Below, in pieces: positions 1 through 7,484 of a stretch of 64,000 nucleotides of DNA. The notes below the pieces were generated by a model that searched no databases, was not told where the DNA came from, and was given only the letters and a program-made list of their open reading frames with translations. The stretch spans positions 62,001 through 126,000 of the forward strand of contig NZ_BSPQ01000001.1 in assembly GCF_030161115.1 (NCBI RefSeq). The letters are read 5' to 3'. The DNA is from Psychromonas marina. Lineage in GTDB: Bacteria > Pseudomonadota > Gammaproteobacteria > Enterobacterales > Psychromonadaceae. The first letter of the stretch is position 1. Every line of letters starts with the position of its first letter. The translations under genes were made by a program, and so were the position numbers.

Positions 1-9
1 AACCATTTC

Positions 10-34
10 TATTTAAGCAATCTCTTATTTAAGC
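10..34 (+). promoter_or_regulatory. Direct repeat upstream of hipBST
   Basis: The 9-mer TATTTAAGC occurs at 10-18 and again at 26-34, 16 bp apart, directly upstream of the hipBST operon. Such repeats are typical antitoxin-binding sites, and an AT-rich stretch suitable for a -10 box follows. AGAGGT at 57-62 is the ribosome binding site for the first gene. That HipB binds here is inferred from position only. Confidence 0.35.
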
Positions 35-68
35 TAATATATGTTTATATACTAAAAAGAGGTCATTT

Positions 69-386
69 ATGATTAATAATTCAATTCTAAAAATGCGGAA
101 TGAAATTGATGAACTACACAAGTTACTTGTTGAAAAAGTTGACGAGCTAGAATTAAAATCCACTAACCCGAACGATGGCGTGGATCTCAATGAAATGAAT
201 GAACTAGCTGCACTAATGAAATATAAACGGAAAGAACTTGAAATTTCAATGGAAGACTTAGAGCTTCAAACCAGCCTTTCATACTCAACACTCAAACGTA
301 TTTTTTCTAACCCTTCGAGCGCCCGTTTTTCAAGCGTTATCATGGTACTAAAAGAACTAGGAATAAAATCATGGGCAGAAAAGTAA
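69..386 (+). CDS. hipB: HipB-like antitoxin of a HipBST module
   Basis: A 105-residue protein with an alpha-helical N-terminal segment and a Cro/C1-type helix-turn-helix in its C-terminal half (about residues 55-90, around the SLSYSTLKRIF recognition-helix region). It is the first gene of a three-gene operon whose next members are a HipA N-subdomain protein and a HipA-type kinase. That layout is the HipB-HipS-HipT arrangement described in E. coli O127:H6, where HipB is the DNA-binding subunit that autoregulates the operon. The start is supported by AGAGGT seven bases upstream of the ATG. The stop overlaps the next start by 16 nt, which implies translational coupling. The DNA-binding role is family knowledge; assignment to hipBST rests on the three-gene layout. 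Confidence 0.85.
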   Translation: MINNSILKMRNEIDELHKLLVEKVDELELKSTNPNDGVDLNEMNELAALMKYKRKELEISMEDLELQTSLSYSTLKRIFSNPSSARFSSVIMVLKELGIKSWAEK

Positions 387-682
387 ATGTTTTTATGTTT
401 GGTGTTTTTGCTGGAATGCTCGAAGAAAAAGCCGATAAATATGTTTTCACTTACGATGAAAACTACAAAGGAAAACCTATTTCGCTAAGCATTCCTACCT
501 CCACTCTTTTGCATGTAAGCAAAGAGTTGCACCCGTATTTCAAAAGCCTTACGCCTGAAGGTTGGCTAAAGAAAAGGTATTCAGAAATCCAGAAGATTGA
601 TGAAAGGGATACATTCGGATTTTTAATAGCAAATGGAACTGATCTCCTAGGCGCAATTACAGTTGAGTCCGTAACTGAGTAG
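371..682 (+). CDS. hipS: HipS-like small antitoxin (free HipA N-subdomain 1)
   Basis: A 103-residue protein matching the N-terminal subdomain 1 of HipA kinases: it starts MGRKVNVFMFGVFAG and contains the LSIPTSTLLH, LHPYF and GWL elements seen near the N-terminus of full HipA proteins. Here it is a separate gene, and the kinase that follows lacks this domain. In E. coli HipBST, HipS is the actual antitoxin: it docks on HipT and blocks the active site, while HipB supplies DNA binding. The gene overlaps hipB by 16 nt and precedes hipT by 46 nt. The length is close to that known for HipS. I see no truncation, so it is probably a genuine split gene rather than a broken hipA. Confidence 0.85.
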   Translation: MGRKVNVFMFGVFAGMLEEKADKYVFTYDENYKGKPISLSIPTSTLLHVSKELHPYFKSLTPEGWLKKRYSEIQKIDERDTFGFLIANGTDLLGAITVESVTE

Positions 683-728
683 TTCGGAACACAAAATATT
701 AATGAAGCTAAATACTTAAGAGAAAACC

Positions 729-1760
729 ATGAATTTAGATAGATGCCTAATTACGCTAAAGCCACTTAAAGGGAAAAAAGAGCTCGCGGAGGGATATACC
801 AAAAAAGGTGTTAAATACCTGACAGGAAGCACCACTACAGACACCACGCTACCTTTCACTAGAAGGGGGTTTATTGAAGTGGGGCCAATTAACCAAAAAG
901 GCATGAGCATATCTGGCTACCAACCAAAATTATCGCTATGTATCATAAATGACCAGTTTAATGTTGTGAAAAATAGTGCAACTTACATCCTAAAGCCATC
1001 TCCAGAGCAGTTCCCAATGCTTGCAGAAAATGAGCACGCAATAATGCTTGTTATGCAACAATTAGGATTTGATGTGCCCCCTTTCGGTCTTGTTGCGTTT
1101 TCAAAGGAGAAAGATGAAGATTCTGTAGAGTATGCTTTTATTATTAAACGCTATGATAGGGTTAACGAGTTAGAAAAAGTCCACCAAGAACAGTTAGACG
1201 CGGCGATGAACGTTGCTGATAAATATGGAAAAGTAGATGGTGTTGCAAAAGTTAGTTACGAACAAGCATGTAAGTTTTTAATTAATAACATCAACTCAAG
1301 CCTAAAGTTCAAACAAGACATTTTCTTGCGAATCATCTACGCTTACGTGCTTGGGAACAACGACCTACACTTGCGTAATTTTGGAATACTAGTGCCTAAA
1401 GTTGAGCCTGAGAGTTTAGCACCTGTTTACGACTATGTATCAACCATTCCTTACTTCGAAGGCGATCCACTCGCTTTACCGTTGTTAGCTCTAGAGGAAA
1501 ATGAAACAGATTTAGCACCAGGCTTTAACACCGAACATGGCACCTACATAGGATATGATTTTATTTTATTTGCCAAGGCAATCGGTATTAACGAGAAAAT
1601 GGCATTAAAACTACTTCATCGTGTAACCACCAAGAGTGCTTCCATCATTCTAGATACCATTAACGCCAGTTACATGAAAAATGAGCACAAAGTTAAAGTG
1701 CTCAGTTGTGTCAATATACGATTAAAAGCGATCAAAGAAACTGAGTACCAACCTCTTTAG
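729..1760 (+). CDS. hipT: HipT-type serine/threonine kinase toxin
   Basis: A 343-residue HipA-fold kinase that begins directly in the region equivalent to N-subdomain 2 of HipA. The regulatory loop carries Ser60-Ile-Ser62 in MSISGYQPK, matching the two-serine motif that is autophosphorylated in E. coli HipT. The catalytic loop is NNDLHLRN with Asp212 and Asn217, and the metal-binding Asp235 lies in APVYDYV. E. coli HipT inhibits growth by phosphorylating tryptophanyl-tRNA synthetase; the target here is inferred, not visible. An AAGAGA ribosome binding site lies just upstream of the ATG. All active-site residues I can identify are intact, so the toxin is probably functional. It is the third gene of the operon. 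Confidence 0.88.
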   Translation: MNLDRCLITLKPLKGKKELAEGYTKKGVKYLTGSTTTDTTLPFTRRGFIEVGPINQKGMSISGYQPKLSLCIINDQFNVVKNSATYILKPSPEQFPMLAENEHAIMLVMQQLGFDVPPFGLVAFSKEKDEDSVEYAFIIKRYDRVNELEKVHQEQLDAAMNVADKYGKVDGVAKVSYEQACKFLINNINSSLKFKQDIFLRIIYAYVLGNNDLHLRNFGILVPKVEPESLAPVYDYVSTIPYFEGDPLALPLLALEENETDLAPGFNTEHGTYIGYDFILFAKAIGINEKMALKLLHRVTTKSASIILDTINASYMKNEHKVKVLSCVNIRLKAIKETEYQPL

Positions 1761-1824
1761 AGAATTTAGCTTATTCGGTGGAAATTTCTACGCCACCGAC
1801 GAAATGCAATATAGTTAAGCAATA

Positions 1825-2046
1825 TTGGCCACAATACTTTGTAATTTTTTAACTCGAAATGATAAAAATAGGAGCAGTATTTCAAAGAAAATATGGATAC
1901 AAGTAACACCATCTAGGTTTTGTGTTCACTCACAATATAGCGGTATTGACTTACATTCAAATAACAGCGTTTTTTCAATTAAAGATGAAATAGGTAATGT
2001 GATAACTCGACGAAAATTACCTAACGATTTAAGCCAAATTGACTAA
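1825..2046 (+). pseudogene. IS110-family transposase N-terminal remnant
   Basis: Only the part encoded by about 1930-2046 is recognisable. It gives YSGIDLHSNNSVFSIKDE followed by RRKLPNDL, which matches the extreme N-terminus of IS110-family DEDD transposases (the GIDLHS motif carries the first catalytic Asp). The preceding 35 codons do not look like transposase and are probably chance reading frame. The frame ends at the junction with a dispersed repeat at about 2041, so roughly 90 percent of the gene is missing. It is an inactive scar marking past transposition next to hipBST. Confidence 0.65.
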
Positions 2047-2135
2047 AAAATGTCTTATGGCTGCTTAAGACATGTCTTATTAGGTGATTAATAGGTTGTT
2101 TTTAAAGAGGTTTTTAATGGGACATAATATTGGTA
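2041..2135 (+). repeat. Dispersed junction repeat, copy 1
   Basis: This stretch starts GACTAAAAAATGTCTTATGG and matches the repeats at 4427, 8531 and 15703. Shared landmarks, in order, are GTCTTATGG, GCTTAAGA, GTCTTATTAGGTG and TTTTTAAAGAGG. It begins exactly where the IS110 remnant stops and ends just before an IS66-like fragment. It may be the end of an insertion sequence or a small non-autonomous element; the family cannot be named from this window. Confidence 0.6.
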
Positions 2136-2151
2136 AGCACATTGTTTCACA

Positions 2152-2415
2152 CTAATGAAAATGATAAACAGATAAGAAGCACTGAATGATACTTCGTAGG
2201 CAACTAGGTCCGACGCAAAATACAGGTATCAATGGGTTGTTAGTAATAGTGGGTAATATTCCATTTTTTGTTAACGCGGATCGTGCGTTATTAAATATTT
2301 TTAAAGCAAGGTTATTTTGCTTCGCATAAGCAGGCATAAATAGCTTGTGTTTGGTGGCTTGCTCAATATGATTGAGCCAATCTTGCTGTATTTTGGTCAG
2401 TGGTTTACTGCGCAT
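2152..2415 (-). pseudogene. IS66-type accessory protein TnpA remnant
   Basis: The first 55 or so residues (MRSKPLTKIQQDWLNHIEQ, then YAKQN and ARSALTKNGILP) resemble the small HTH accessory protein TnpA of IS66-family elements, which acts with TnpB and the TnpC transposase. The C-terminal 30 residues no longer resemble the family, and no tnpB or tnpC follows. The expected downstream side is occupied by the dispersed repeat ending near 2135. This is most likely a 3'-truncated, inactive fragment. An AAAGGAAATCG ribosome-binding-like stretch precedes the ATG. Confidence 0.6.
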
Positions 2416-2507
2416 AACGATTTCCTTTTAAGGTAAAAGGAAATCGTGTCAGTTAGTTGGAGGCTTTGTAAGATGGGTTTGTAGAGCGGTTACAAATAAA
2501 ACACTAG

Positions 2508-2643
2508 CCCCGTCATTCCCGAATTATTCTATCGGGAATCTCAGAGCCAGCAACACAAGATCCTCGATAAAAGACTTCGAGGATGACGAAATAAAACACT
2601 AGCCCCGTCATTCCCGAGTTGTTTTGTCGGGAATGACGGGGCT
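2508..2643. repeat. GTCATTCCCGA palindromic repeats
   Basis: Two related palindromes lie here. The second is perfect, with 17-bp arms at 2601-2617 (AGCCCCGTCATTCCCGA) and 2627-2643 around a 9-nt loop. The first, at about 2508-2539, is a diverged copy, and a shorter stem surrounds 2560-2590. They sit between the IS66 remnant and the 3' end of hipA, so they could also stop hipBA transcription. This sequence type is a common interspersed repeat of gammaproteobacteria and is unrelated to the GTAG-headed REPs further right. Confidence 0.75.
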
Positions 2644-2682
2644 AATAAAGAAAATAAAATCGACTCTATAGATGCATTAAAT

Positions 2683-3945
2683 TCATTGCACTCTTAACCT
2701 TAAACTCATTTCAGCAATGAGTTTATATCTTATCTCACTTAGCATTCTTAGCTCACCTGCTCTATGAGGAATACCAGGTAACTCCTCTATATGTTTAATT
2801 AGAATATCGGCTTTTTCTTCTATCTTATTCAGCATATCATTTAACAAACCAAGGCTTAATTTATCTGGGAGGCCAAGCTGCTTTGCAAAAAATACAACAT
2901 CCTCTCGCGTCAACTCCCCAAGGGTTTTAGCCTTCCCCATTGGTTGAGATAACTCCGCATCCAAGTGCCCTCTTTTATCCTCATAAATTGCCGTACATAT
3001 CAAATCATACATAGGTGATAAAACGGCACCTTGCTCGTTCACTAAACATGATAGGTTTTTTAAATGTGCATCAGTATTTCCCACTATGGCATTAAAAATA
3101 GCCCAATTAAATATCGCTATTTTTGTTGCCCCTTTGTTTCTCATGCTATCAGCAAACCTATTTAATTGATCTACATTGCTCAGTGCATACTTGCTCGCTC
3201 TGCTTAGCCCTAAAGACTGGCAAGCATCAAGCGCATGAAGTCGAGTTTGCTTAGGGAAGCCCCCCTTTCTGTCAAAACGTTCAATAACATAAGCGGCTGC
3301 GGGAAAATAATAAACCTCTGTGACAGGAACATTGAAACCAAGTGACTTCGCTAAATTCATCACAAACCACTCATTTCTAACTGTTTGCCAATATAAATCA
3401 GGTTTGGAATGTTCTGGTTTTAAAATATGAGAGGAAGGAGTGCTACCAACTGGTTCAAAAAACTTACCATTTTCAAGAATAATAAGCATTTTGTGCTGAG
3501 CGCCAGCAATGGACATGCGCTTACTTTCAGCATTATTAAGCGGTATATCCGGCAAAGCAGATATTCTGTCGTTTAAATTATTATAAGAGAGGGGGATGAG
3601 TTCTAGTGTATTATCAAGGTGTTCTGTTGTTAATGTTATTGCACCAGCCGACTCTGAACCAACAACAGATAATATGCCAAACGAATCCGCTTCATTTACA
3701 TTTATATCTCTTGCTAACAATGTTCTCGCACCTTCTTCTGGCAAAAGGTTATCAAAAAACCACTGAATATAACGCTTACTTGAGCCATCAATATGTGTCG
3801 CACTTGTAATAGGGATATTTGAACAAAGTGCATAGCAATCAGAGCGTTCAAGCCAACTTTGAGCGTATTGAAAGGACCATATATCTTCATTTTCAGACAA
3901 TTTACCAATTAAAGCATCATTTATATATACTTGAAGCTCACGCAT
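2683..3945 (-). CDS. hipA: HipA-family serine/threonine kinase toxin (module 1)
   Basis: A 420-residue, full-length HipA-type kinase. It has an N-terminal subdomain (MRELQVYINDALIGKL and a DNLLPEEGARTLLA segment), the regulatory loop MSIAGAQHK with Ser145, a catalytic loop VGNTDAHLKN with Asp292, and metal-binding Asp314 in SPMYDL. These match E. coli HipA Ser150, Asp309 and Asp332 in order and spacing. E. coli HipA phosphorylates glutamyl-tRNA synthetase and causes growth arrest; the target here is inferred. The ATG overlaps the hipB stop by one base (TAATG), so the pair is translationally coupled. All key residues are present, so it is probably active. Confidence 0.92.
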   Translation of the reverse strand: MRELQVYINDALIGKLSENEDIWSFQYAQSWLERSDCYALCSNIPITSATHIDGSSKRYIQWFFDNLLPEEGARTLLARDINVNEADSFGILSVVGSESAGAITLTTEHLDNTLELIPLSYNNLNDRISALPDIPLNNAESKRMSIAGAQHKMLIILENGKFFEPVGSTPSSHILKPEHSKPDLYWQTVRNEWFVMNLAKSLGFNVPVTEVYYFPAAAYVIERFDRKGGFPKQTRLHALDACQSLGLSRASKYALSNVDQLNRFADSMRNKGATKIAIFNWAIFNAIVGNTDAHLKNLSCLVNEQGAVLSPMYDLICTAIYEDKRGHLDAELSQPMGKAKTLGELTREDVVFFAKQLGLPDKLSLGLLNDMLNKIEEKADILIKHIEELPGIPHRAGELRMLSEIRYKLIAEMSLRLRVQ

Positions 3946-4205
3946 TATTTACCTTCTATTTTATCAATTTTGTCAAGATATTTTTCACTTACTCCAGGAG
4001 GGATATCTATCAATAATTCAATACCTAACTGGTCAAGAAGGCGTAAAACACGACCTATTTCAACTGTATCTTTGCCATTTTCAAATTGACTCATAAACGT
4101 TAAGCCATTACCGGACAACAAACCTGCAGTTGATTGATCTAAAGACTGTGCCTGCCTAACAATTTTAGCCAACTGGCCCAATTGCTTTGTATTATTTAGT
4201 TTCAT
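3945..4205 (-). CDS. hipB: HipB antitoxin (module 1)
   Basis: An 86-residue Xre-family HTH protein (helices around LGQLAKIVRQAQ and SGNGLTFMSQFENGK) with a C-terminal IDIPPG tail. I start it at the ATG at 4205, because AGGTGG lies six bases upstream; a longer GTG start at 4214 would bury that site. It is the first gene of the hipBA operon. E. coli HipB binds palindromic operators with HipA as corepressor. Three near-identical palindromes upstream of this gene (4216-4329) fit that mode of autoregulation. Confidence 0.9.
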   Translation of the reverse strand: MKLNNTKQLGQLAKIVRQAQSLDQSTAGLLSGNGLTFMSQFENGKDTVEIGRVLRLLDQLGIELLIDIPPGVSEKYLDKIDKIEGK

Positions 4206-4215
4206 ACCCACCACC

Positions 4216-4329
4216 TATGCGTTCGCATAAATTTTACTTTAAAAAACAAAATAATCAATATATTTTATACGTACGCATAAAATATATAGCAAACTGAATG
4301 CTTTTCTTATTTTTTTATGCGAATGCATA
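4216..4329 (-). promoter_or_regulatory. Three phased hipBA operators
   Basis: Three 14-bp palindromes occur at 4216-4229 (TATGCGTTCGCATA), 4266-4279 (TATACGTACGCATA) and 4316-4329 (TATGCGAATGCATA). Each starts exactly 50 bp after the previous one, close to five helical turns. The consensus TATgCGNNyGCATA has the same architecture as the E. coli hip operators (TATCC-N8-GGATA). The first operator almost touches the hipB ribosome binding site, so binding would block expression. Confidence 0.8.
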
Positions 4330-4426
4330 AATTTAATATTGCTAACCTTATGTCCAAGGCGAGTTTTTATCATCATTTTTAGGATGACGGAGGCCCCTTT
4401 GAAATAGTTAAATCAAAGCAAGTGCT

Positions 4427-4475
4427 GACTGACTGAAAAGTGTCTTATGGTGCCTTAAGATGTCTTTTTAGTGGG
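4427..4475 (+). repeat. Dispersed junction repeat, copy 2 (short)
   Basis: GACTGACTGAAAAGTGTCTT followed by ATGGTGCCTTAAGATGTC matches the left 45 or so bases of the repeats at 2041, 8531 and 15703, then diverges. It lies between the hipBA operators and the next hipB-type gene. About 250 bp of AT-rich sequence with no gene I can support follow, up to about 4,729. Confidence 0.5.
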
Positions 4476-4729
4476 AACCTTGCCTTATTCTCAACCACAA
4501 AGGGAAATCTAAAAACCAAAAACGATAAGACAGCCCTCGCATTATTCGTTGTGTCATGAAGCGCTCGCAACGATGATGATGAGATTCGGCCATTACTAAT
4601 TTTTACTTAACTAAGCACGATAATATTCTTATTGTAAATATTTCGTCTAACGACACGTTAACATCACCCATCAAAAATCATTACAGAAACTTTTATTTCA
4701 ATAACAAATAATGATTTATCTTCAAAAAA

Positions 4730-4798
4730 GGGACTATATTCCTATTTTACCTACAATAATGGGAACATAGTCCCGATCATGTGGTTTTTTGCTATAAT
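4730..4798 (+). promoter_or_regulatory. Operator and -10 box of the third hipB gene
   Basis: An imperfect inverted repeat has arms GGGACTATATTCC (4730-4742) and GGGAACATAGTCCC (4761-4774). It overlaps the expected -35 position of a TATAAT -10 box at 4793-4798, 29 bp before the ATG. This is the expected layout for autorepression by the HTH protein encoded next. I do not see a good -35 hexamer. Confidence 0.5.
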
Positions 4799-4826
4799 GA
4801 CTAAATATAAGATTTAAGGTGATGAT

Positions 4827-5129
4827 ATGGCAAAGCGCAACTTACACAACATCCTGTTTCCTAAACAGCGAAAAATATTGACTCACTTCGGGGAGGATTT
4901 AATTCTGGCCATGAAGCGCCGTGGTTACACAAAAAAGACACTATGCGAACGAACAGGATTCGACCCAAAAACAGTTAATAAGGTTTTTGCTGGAGATCCA
5001 GGGGTTGCGATCGGTACTTACCTAAAAGTTATGTCTGTGCTAGGAATGGATAATAATTTTACTGAAATTGCCGCCAAAGATGAAGTTGGCATCAAGCTGC
5101 AAAACATTAAGCTCATGGATGGCAAGTAA
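4827..5129 (+). CDS. HipB-type HTH antitoxin (orphaned)
   Basis: A 100-residue Cro/C1-type HTH protein: the LCERTGFDPKTVNKVFAGDP segment is the HTH with the GDPGV turn common in HipB-like antitoxins, and it ends LQNIKLMDGK. An AAGGTGATG ribosome binding site precedes the start. The stop overlaps an ATG at 5129 (TAATG), the same coupling seen in hipBA module 1. That second frame is interrupted after about 20 codons, and the rest of a HipA kinase resumes near 6064. The antitoxin is intact while its partner toxin is broken, so it may now act only as a regulator or as a spare antitoxin for related kinases. Confidence 0.75.
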   Translation: MAKRNLHNILFPKQRKILTHFGEDLILAMKRRGYTKKTLCERTGFDPKTVNKVFAGDPGVAIGTYLKVMSVLGMDNNFTEIAAKDEVGIKLQNIKLMDGK

Positions 5130-5154
5130 TGGAACGCACGTCGTTGAATAACTC

Positions 5155-5301
5155 CCACCAAATCAGCAAGCTGATTCTGGAAGGAGATTCTTAGATGAAC
5201 TACCCGTAGCTAAAGCTGATCGGGTTTCCAAGACAAAAACTAAGTTAATGTCCTTTGTTGTAAAAAAGTTTTGGTGCAAAGCCTGCCGTCTATTGACGGT
5301 C
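5155..5301 (-). ncRNA. IS605-type right end, possible omega-RNA scaffold
   Basis: This stretch lies directly downstream of the tnpB 3' end on the same strand. It holds hairpins typical of IS200/IS605 right ends: CCCG...CGGG at 5203-5224 with an inner AGC/GCT pair, a GACGGT/GCCGTC-type stem near 5287-5300, and a perfect AATCAGC/GCTGATT stem at 5161-5176. In known elements the transcript of this region is the guide RNA scaffold for TnpB. Because the TnpB here is broken, any RNA would be a relic. Confidence 0.35.
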
Positions 5302-6062
5302 TTACGCCAGCTTACTTGCGAGCAAATAAGGGGCGCTCTCTAAAAGAGCGACTTCTAACTTTCCTGATTTTTTAACTGATGGCAATTCACCCACCAGTGG
5401 CGGAAACACCGCCTTTTTCTTGCGAATAGCTGTCTTACGAGGTTTTGCTTTCTCAGCAAACTTAGACTCTTTGATGTAAGAAACGGCTCTTTGTGCGATC
5501 ACTATAGCTGCATTTTCGTCAGCAAAGTACCACATCCGTTGAGGCAAATTATTGCGGCCTGATTTGGCCTAGCAGTATTTTTGCCTTGGCAAACGTGGCA
5601 TGTTCTTGATGTGTAAGCAGGGTTAACATGGACTACAGCCTTGCCGAAATCATTGGCTTTGTACGTGACAAAAACACCAAGCCTGCCCAGAGAAACATTA
5701 AGCATACTGCGGTTTAATCCGCTTTTTGCTCGTGCGTTGTTTTTGGTAAAATTACGCCCTGATGCATCACGCTTAGGTTTCGCTTTTCGTGTCATGTTTT
5801 TTAATTTTAAATCTTCCAAGCTGATAATAGCCTTGGCTTCTTGCACTATTTCCTTAGAAATTGTGTGACAAAAATTCTCTCTAATGTTGGCGTTTTTATT
5901 ATCTAACTTAGCAATCTTATTGGCTAGCCTTTGTTGGCTGTTGGACTCGCAGCGATGCTTTTTTTTATTTTTATTCAAACGCTTTTTCTTAGCCAGAATA
6001 CGCTGATAATACGCTTTTTTCTTTGCATTGGCTTTCAGGCTAGCAACTTGAATATTATGATG
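5302..6062 (-). pseudogene. TnpB (IS605 OrfB) fragment, frameshifted
   Basis: Two frames together give the C-terminal two thirds of a TnpB RuvC-like nuclease. The first (6062 down to 5502) has a Lys-rich helical segment, the LEDLKLKNMT motif carrying the central RuvC Glu, and a zinc finger starting SRTCHVC. The second (5547-5302) resumes with ADENAAIVIA, the final RuvC Asp motif, and a Lys-rich tail. The frame changes inside the second half of the zinc finger, near 5,540. The N-terminus with the first catalytic Asp is missing, replaced by hipA sequence. It cannot be an active nuclease. Confidence 0.8.
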
Positions 6063-6640
6063 GAGAAGACTCACATGGGGCAAGTTATTTAGAAATAGCT
6101 GAATTTTTACAGAACAATGGCGCTCAGACTGAAGCAGACCTCGCTCAACTATGGCGCAGAATAATCTTTAACATCGCAGTTTCAAATACGGATGATCACC
6201 TACGTAACCATGGTTTTTTACTCACAGACAATGGTTGGAAGCTCTCGCCTGCCTATGACATCAACCCAATTGTTGGCAAACAAGGTCTTCATCTTAATAT
6301 TACCGACAAAGATAATTCGCTAGATTATGAGTTAGCCTTCGAAGTAAAAGATTTTTTTAGATTATCAGATGCAAAAGCGGAAGAAATTCATGACGATGTA
6401 TTGACTGCTGTAAAGAATTGGAAGGAGGTAGCTAACCGACTAGGGATTAATCGAGTTGAACAAGCACTAAAAGAACCTGCTTTTAATTTTTAGAAAACTA
6501 AGACCACAATTCCATTTGCAAGTGATTGCTAACCTGTAATCATATTTTAACATCCTTCGACGGAATTCTCCGACTATAGCTATTGAGCCAAAGCGAAATA
6601 GCTTGGTGCGAGATGGATAGTATACAGGACAAAGTCCTGT

Positions 6641-6958
6641 TTATGTTGGCCTATCTTGGTTGTTGATATACTCCTTTAGCACCTCAAGAGGTGCAACGCT
6701 TGGGTGTAAATCAAGCATTAGGTGGACATGATCAGATTCCCCGCTGAACTCCAAGAGTTCGACACCCCACTTTGCGCATTGCTCTGTAAAAATGCTTTCA
6801 AGCCTTAATAAAACTTCATCTGTAAAACACCTGTTTCTATATTTCGTAACTAACACCAAGTAACATTTGATGCTGTATACACAATGGTGACTTGCTCTCA
6901 TAAACAGTTTGACCTCTTTCACCAAACCTGTGGCTCTGTTCCATTTCCGTGTTGGCAT
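6641..6958 (-). pseudogene. IS200/IS605 TnpA (HUH Y1 transposase), C-terminally truncated
   Basis: The protein reads HHCVYSIKCYLVLVTKYRNR and GESDHVHLMLDLHP, typical of single-strand Y1 transposases; HVH is the HUH metal site. It stops at 105 residues, whereas family members have about 130-150 and carry the catalytic Tyr in a C-terminal helix that is missing here. A short palindrome, ACAGGAC/GTCCTGT, at about 6624-6641 may be an element end. It lies in the same orientation as the tnpB fragment but is separated from it by the hipA 3' end, so the two may come from different insertions. Confidence 0.75.
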
Positions 6959-7009
6959 TCAGCCATCATTTAAATCTTCTATATCCCCTCCTTAGAACCA
7001 GAGGGTAAA

Positions 7010-7030
7010 TTGCAACATACAATGTTGCAA
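7010..7030. promoter_or_regulatory. Perfect palindromic operator of the Xre-RES module
   Basis: A perfect inverted repeat, TTGCAACAT, then ACA, then ATGTTGCAA, lies 50 bp upstream of the antitoxin start. TA operons of this type are autorepressed by the antitoxin, and a 9-bp-arm palindrome at this place is the expected operator. Binding itself is inferred. Confidence 0.6.
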
Positions 7031-7079
7031 TAACCAAAGGCTGTTCTTATACTGTAGTCAAATATGAGGAGATTTCGAT

Positions 7080-7484
7080 ATGTTAGCAACGAATAGAGCG
7101 CAAGCTAAAACTACCAACAAAGACGAGTCGATAGTACTTGCAAAAGCAGTCACAAGGCTTTTTAAACATTGGGGGATATCACAGGACTCCCAATGTTCAT
7201 TGCTCGGTATAAGCCTTTCGAGTCGTAAAAAATTAAAATCTATGGCTGAAGGCTTAGTTGGTATACCAACGGGGCGTGATTCACATGAGCGTGTAGGATA
7301 CTTATTGGCAATCCATAAAGCTTTGCGATTACTGTACCCAAAAAACCCTGAGCTACTTTACGGGTGGATTACAATGCGTAACAAAAAATTTGAAGGCCGC
7401 ACCCCGTTAGAAGTGATGATTGAAGATGGATATTTGGGCATTGCTAAGGTAAGTCGCTACTTAGATATGAGTCGAGGACGCTAA
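7080..7484 (+). CDS. Xre/MbcA/ParS-type antitoxin (DUF2384)
   Basis: A 134-residue protein with an N-terminal Xre-like HTH (LFKHWGISQDSQCSLLGIS) and a C-terminal MbcA/ParS toxin-binding domain, seen in the RVGYLLAIHKALRLLYP and GRTPLEVMIEDG segments. It is the antitoxin partner of RES-domain NAD+-degrading toxins. GAGGAG lies about eight bases upstream of the ATG. Its stop codon overlaps the toxin start, so the pair is coupled. The domain layout is complete and the gene is probably functional. Confidence 0.88.
   Translation: MLATNRAQAKTTNKDESIVLAKAVTRLFKHWGISQDSQCSLLGISLSSRKKLKSMAEGLVGIPTGRDSHERVGYLLAIHKALRLLYPKNPELLYGWITMRNKKFEGRTPLEVMIEDGYLGIAKVSRYLDMSRGR

Larger units (their letters stand above)
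5129..6493 (+). pseudogene. hipA-family toxin gene disrupted by an IS605-type fragment
   Basis: The 3' part at about 6064-6493 reads as the C-terminal 140 or so residues of a HipA kinase. It has SYLEIAEFLQNNGAQ, a catalytic loop SNTDDHLRNHG and SPAYDINP with the metal-binding Asp, ending in a normal stop. The 5' stub is probably the ATG at 5129 (MERTSLNNS, then a stop within 22 codons), coupled to the antitoxin gene. Between the two lie an inverted tnpB fragment and its right-end hairpins. Most of the kinase N-lobe, including the autophosphorylation loop, is absent, so insertion was accompanied by deletion. The toxin is dead. Confidence 0.75.

Noticed and set aside
5302-6083. Active TnpB nuclease with guide RNA
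   Set aside because: The N-terminal RuvC Asp region is missing and a frameshift breaks the zinc finger.
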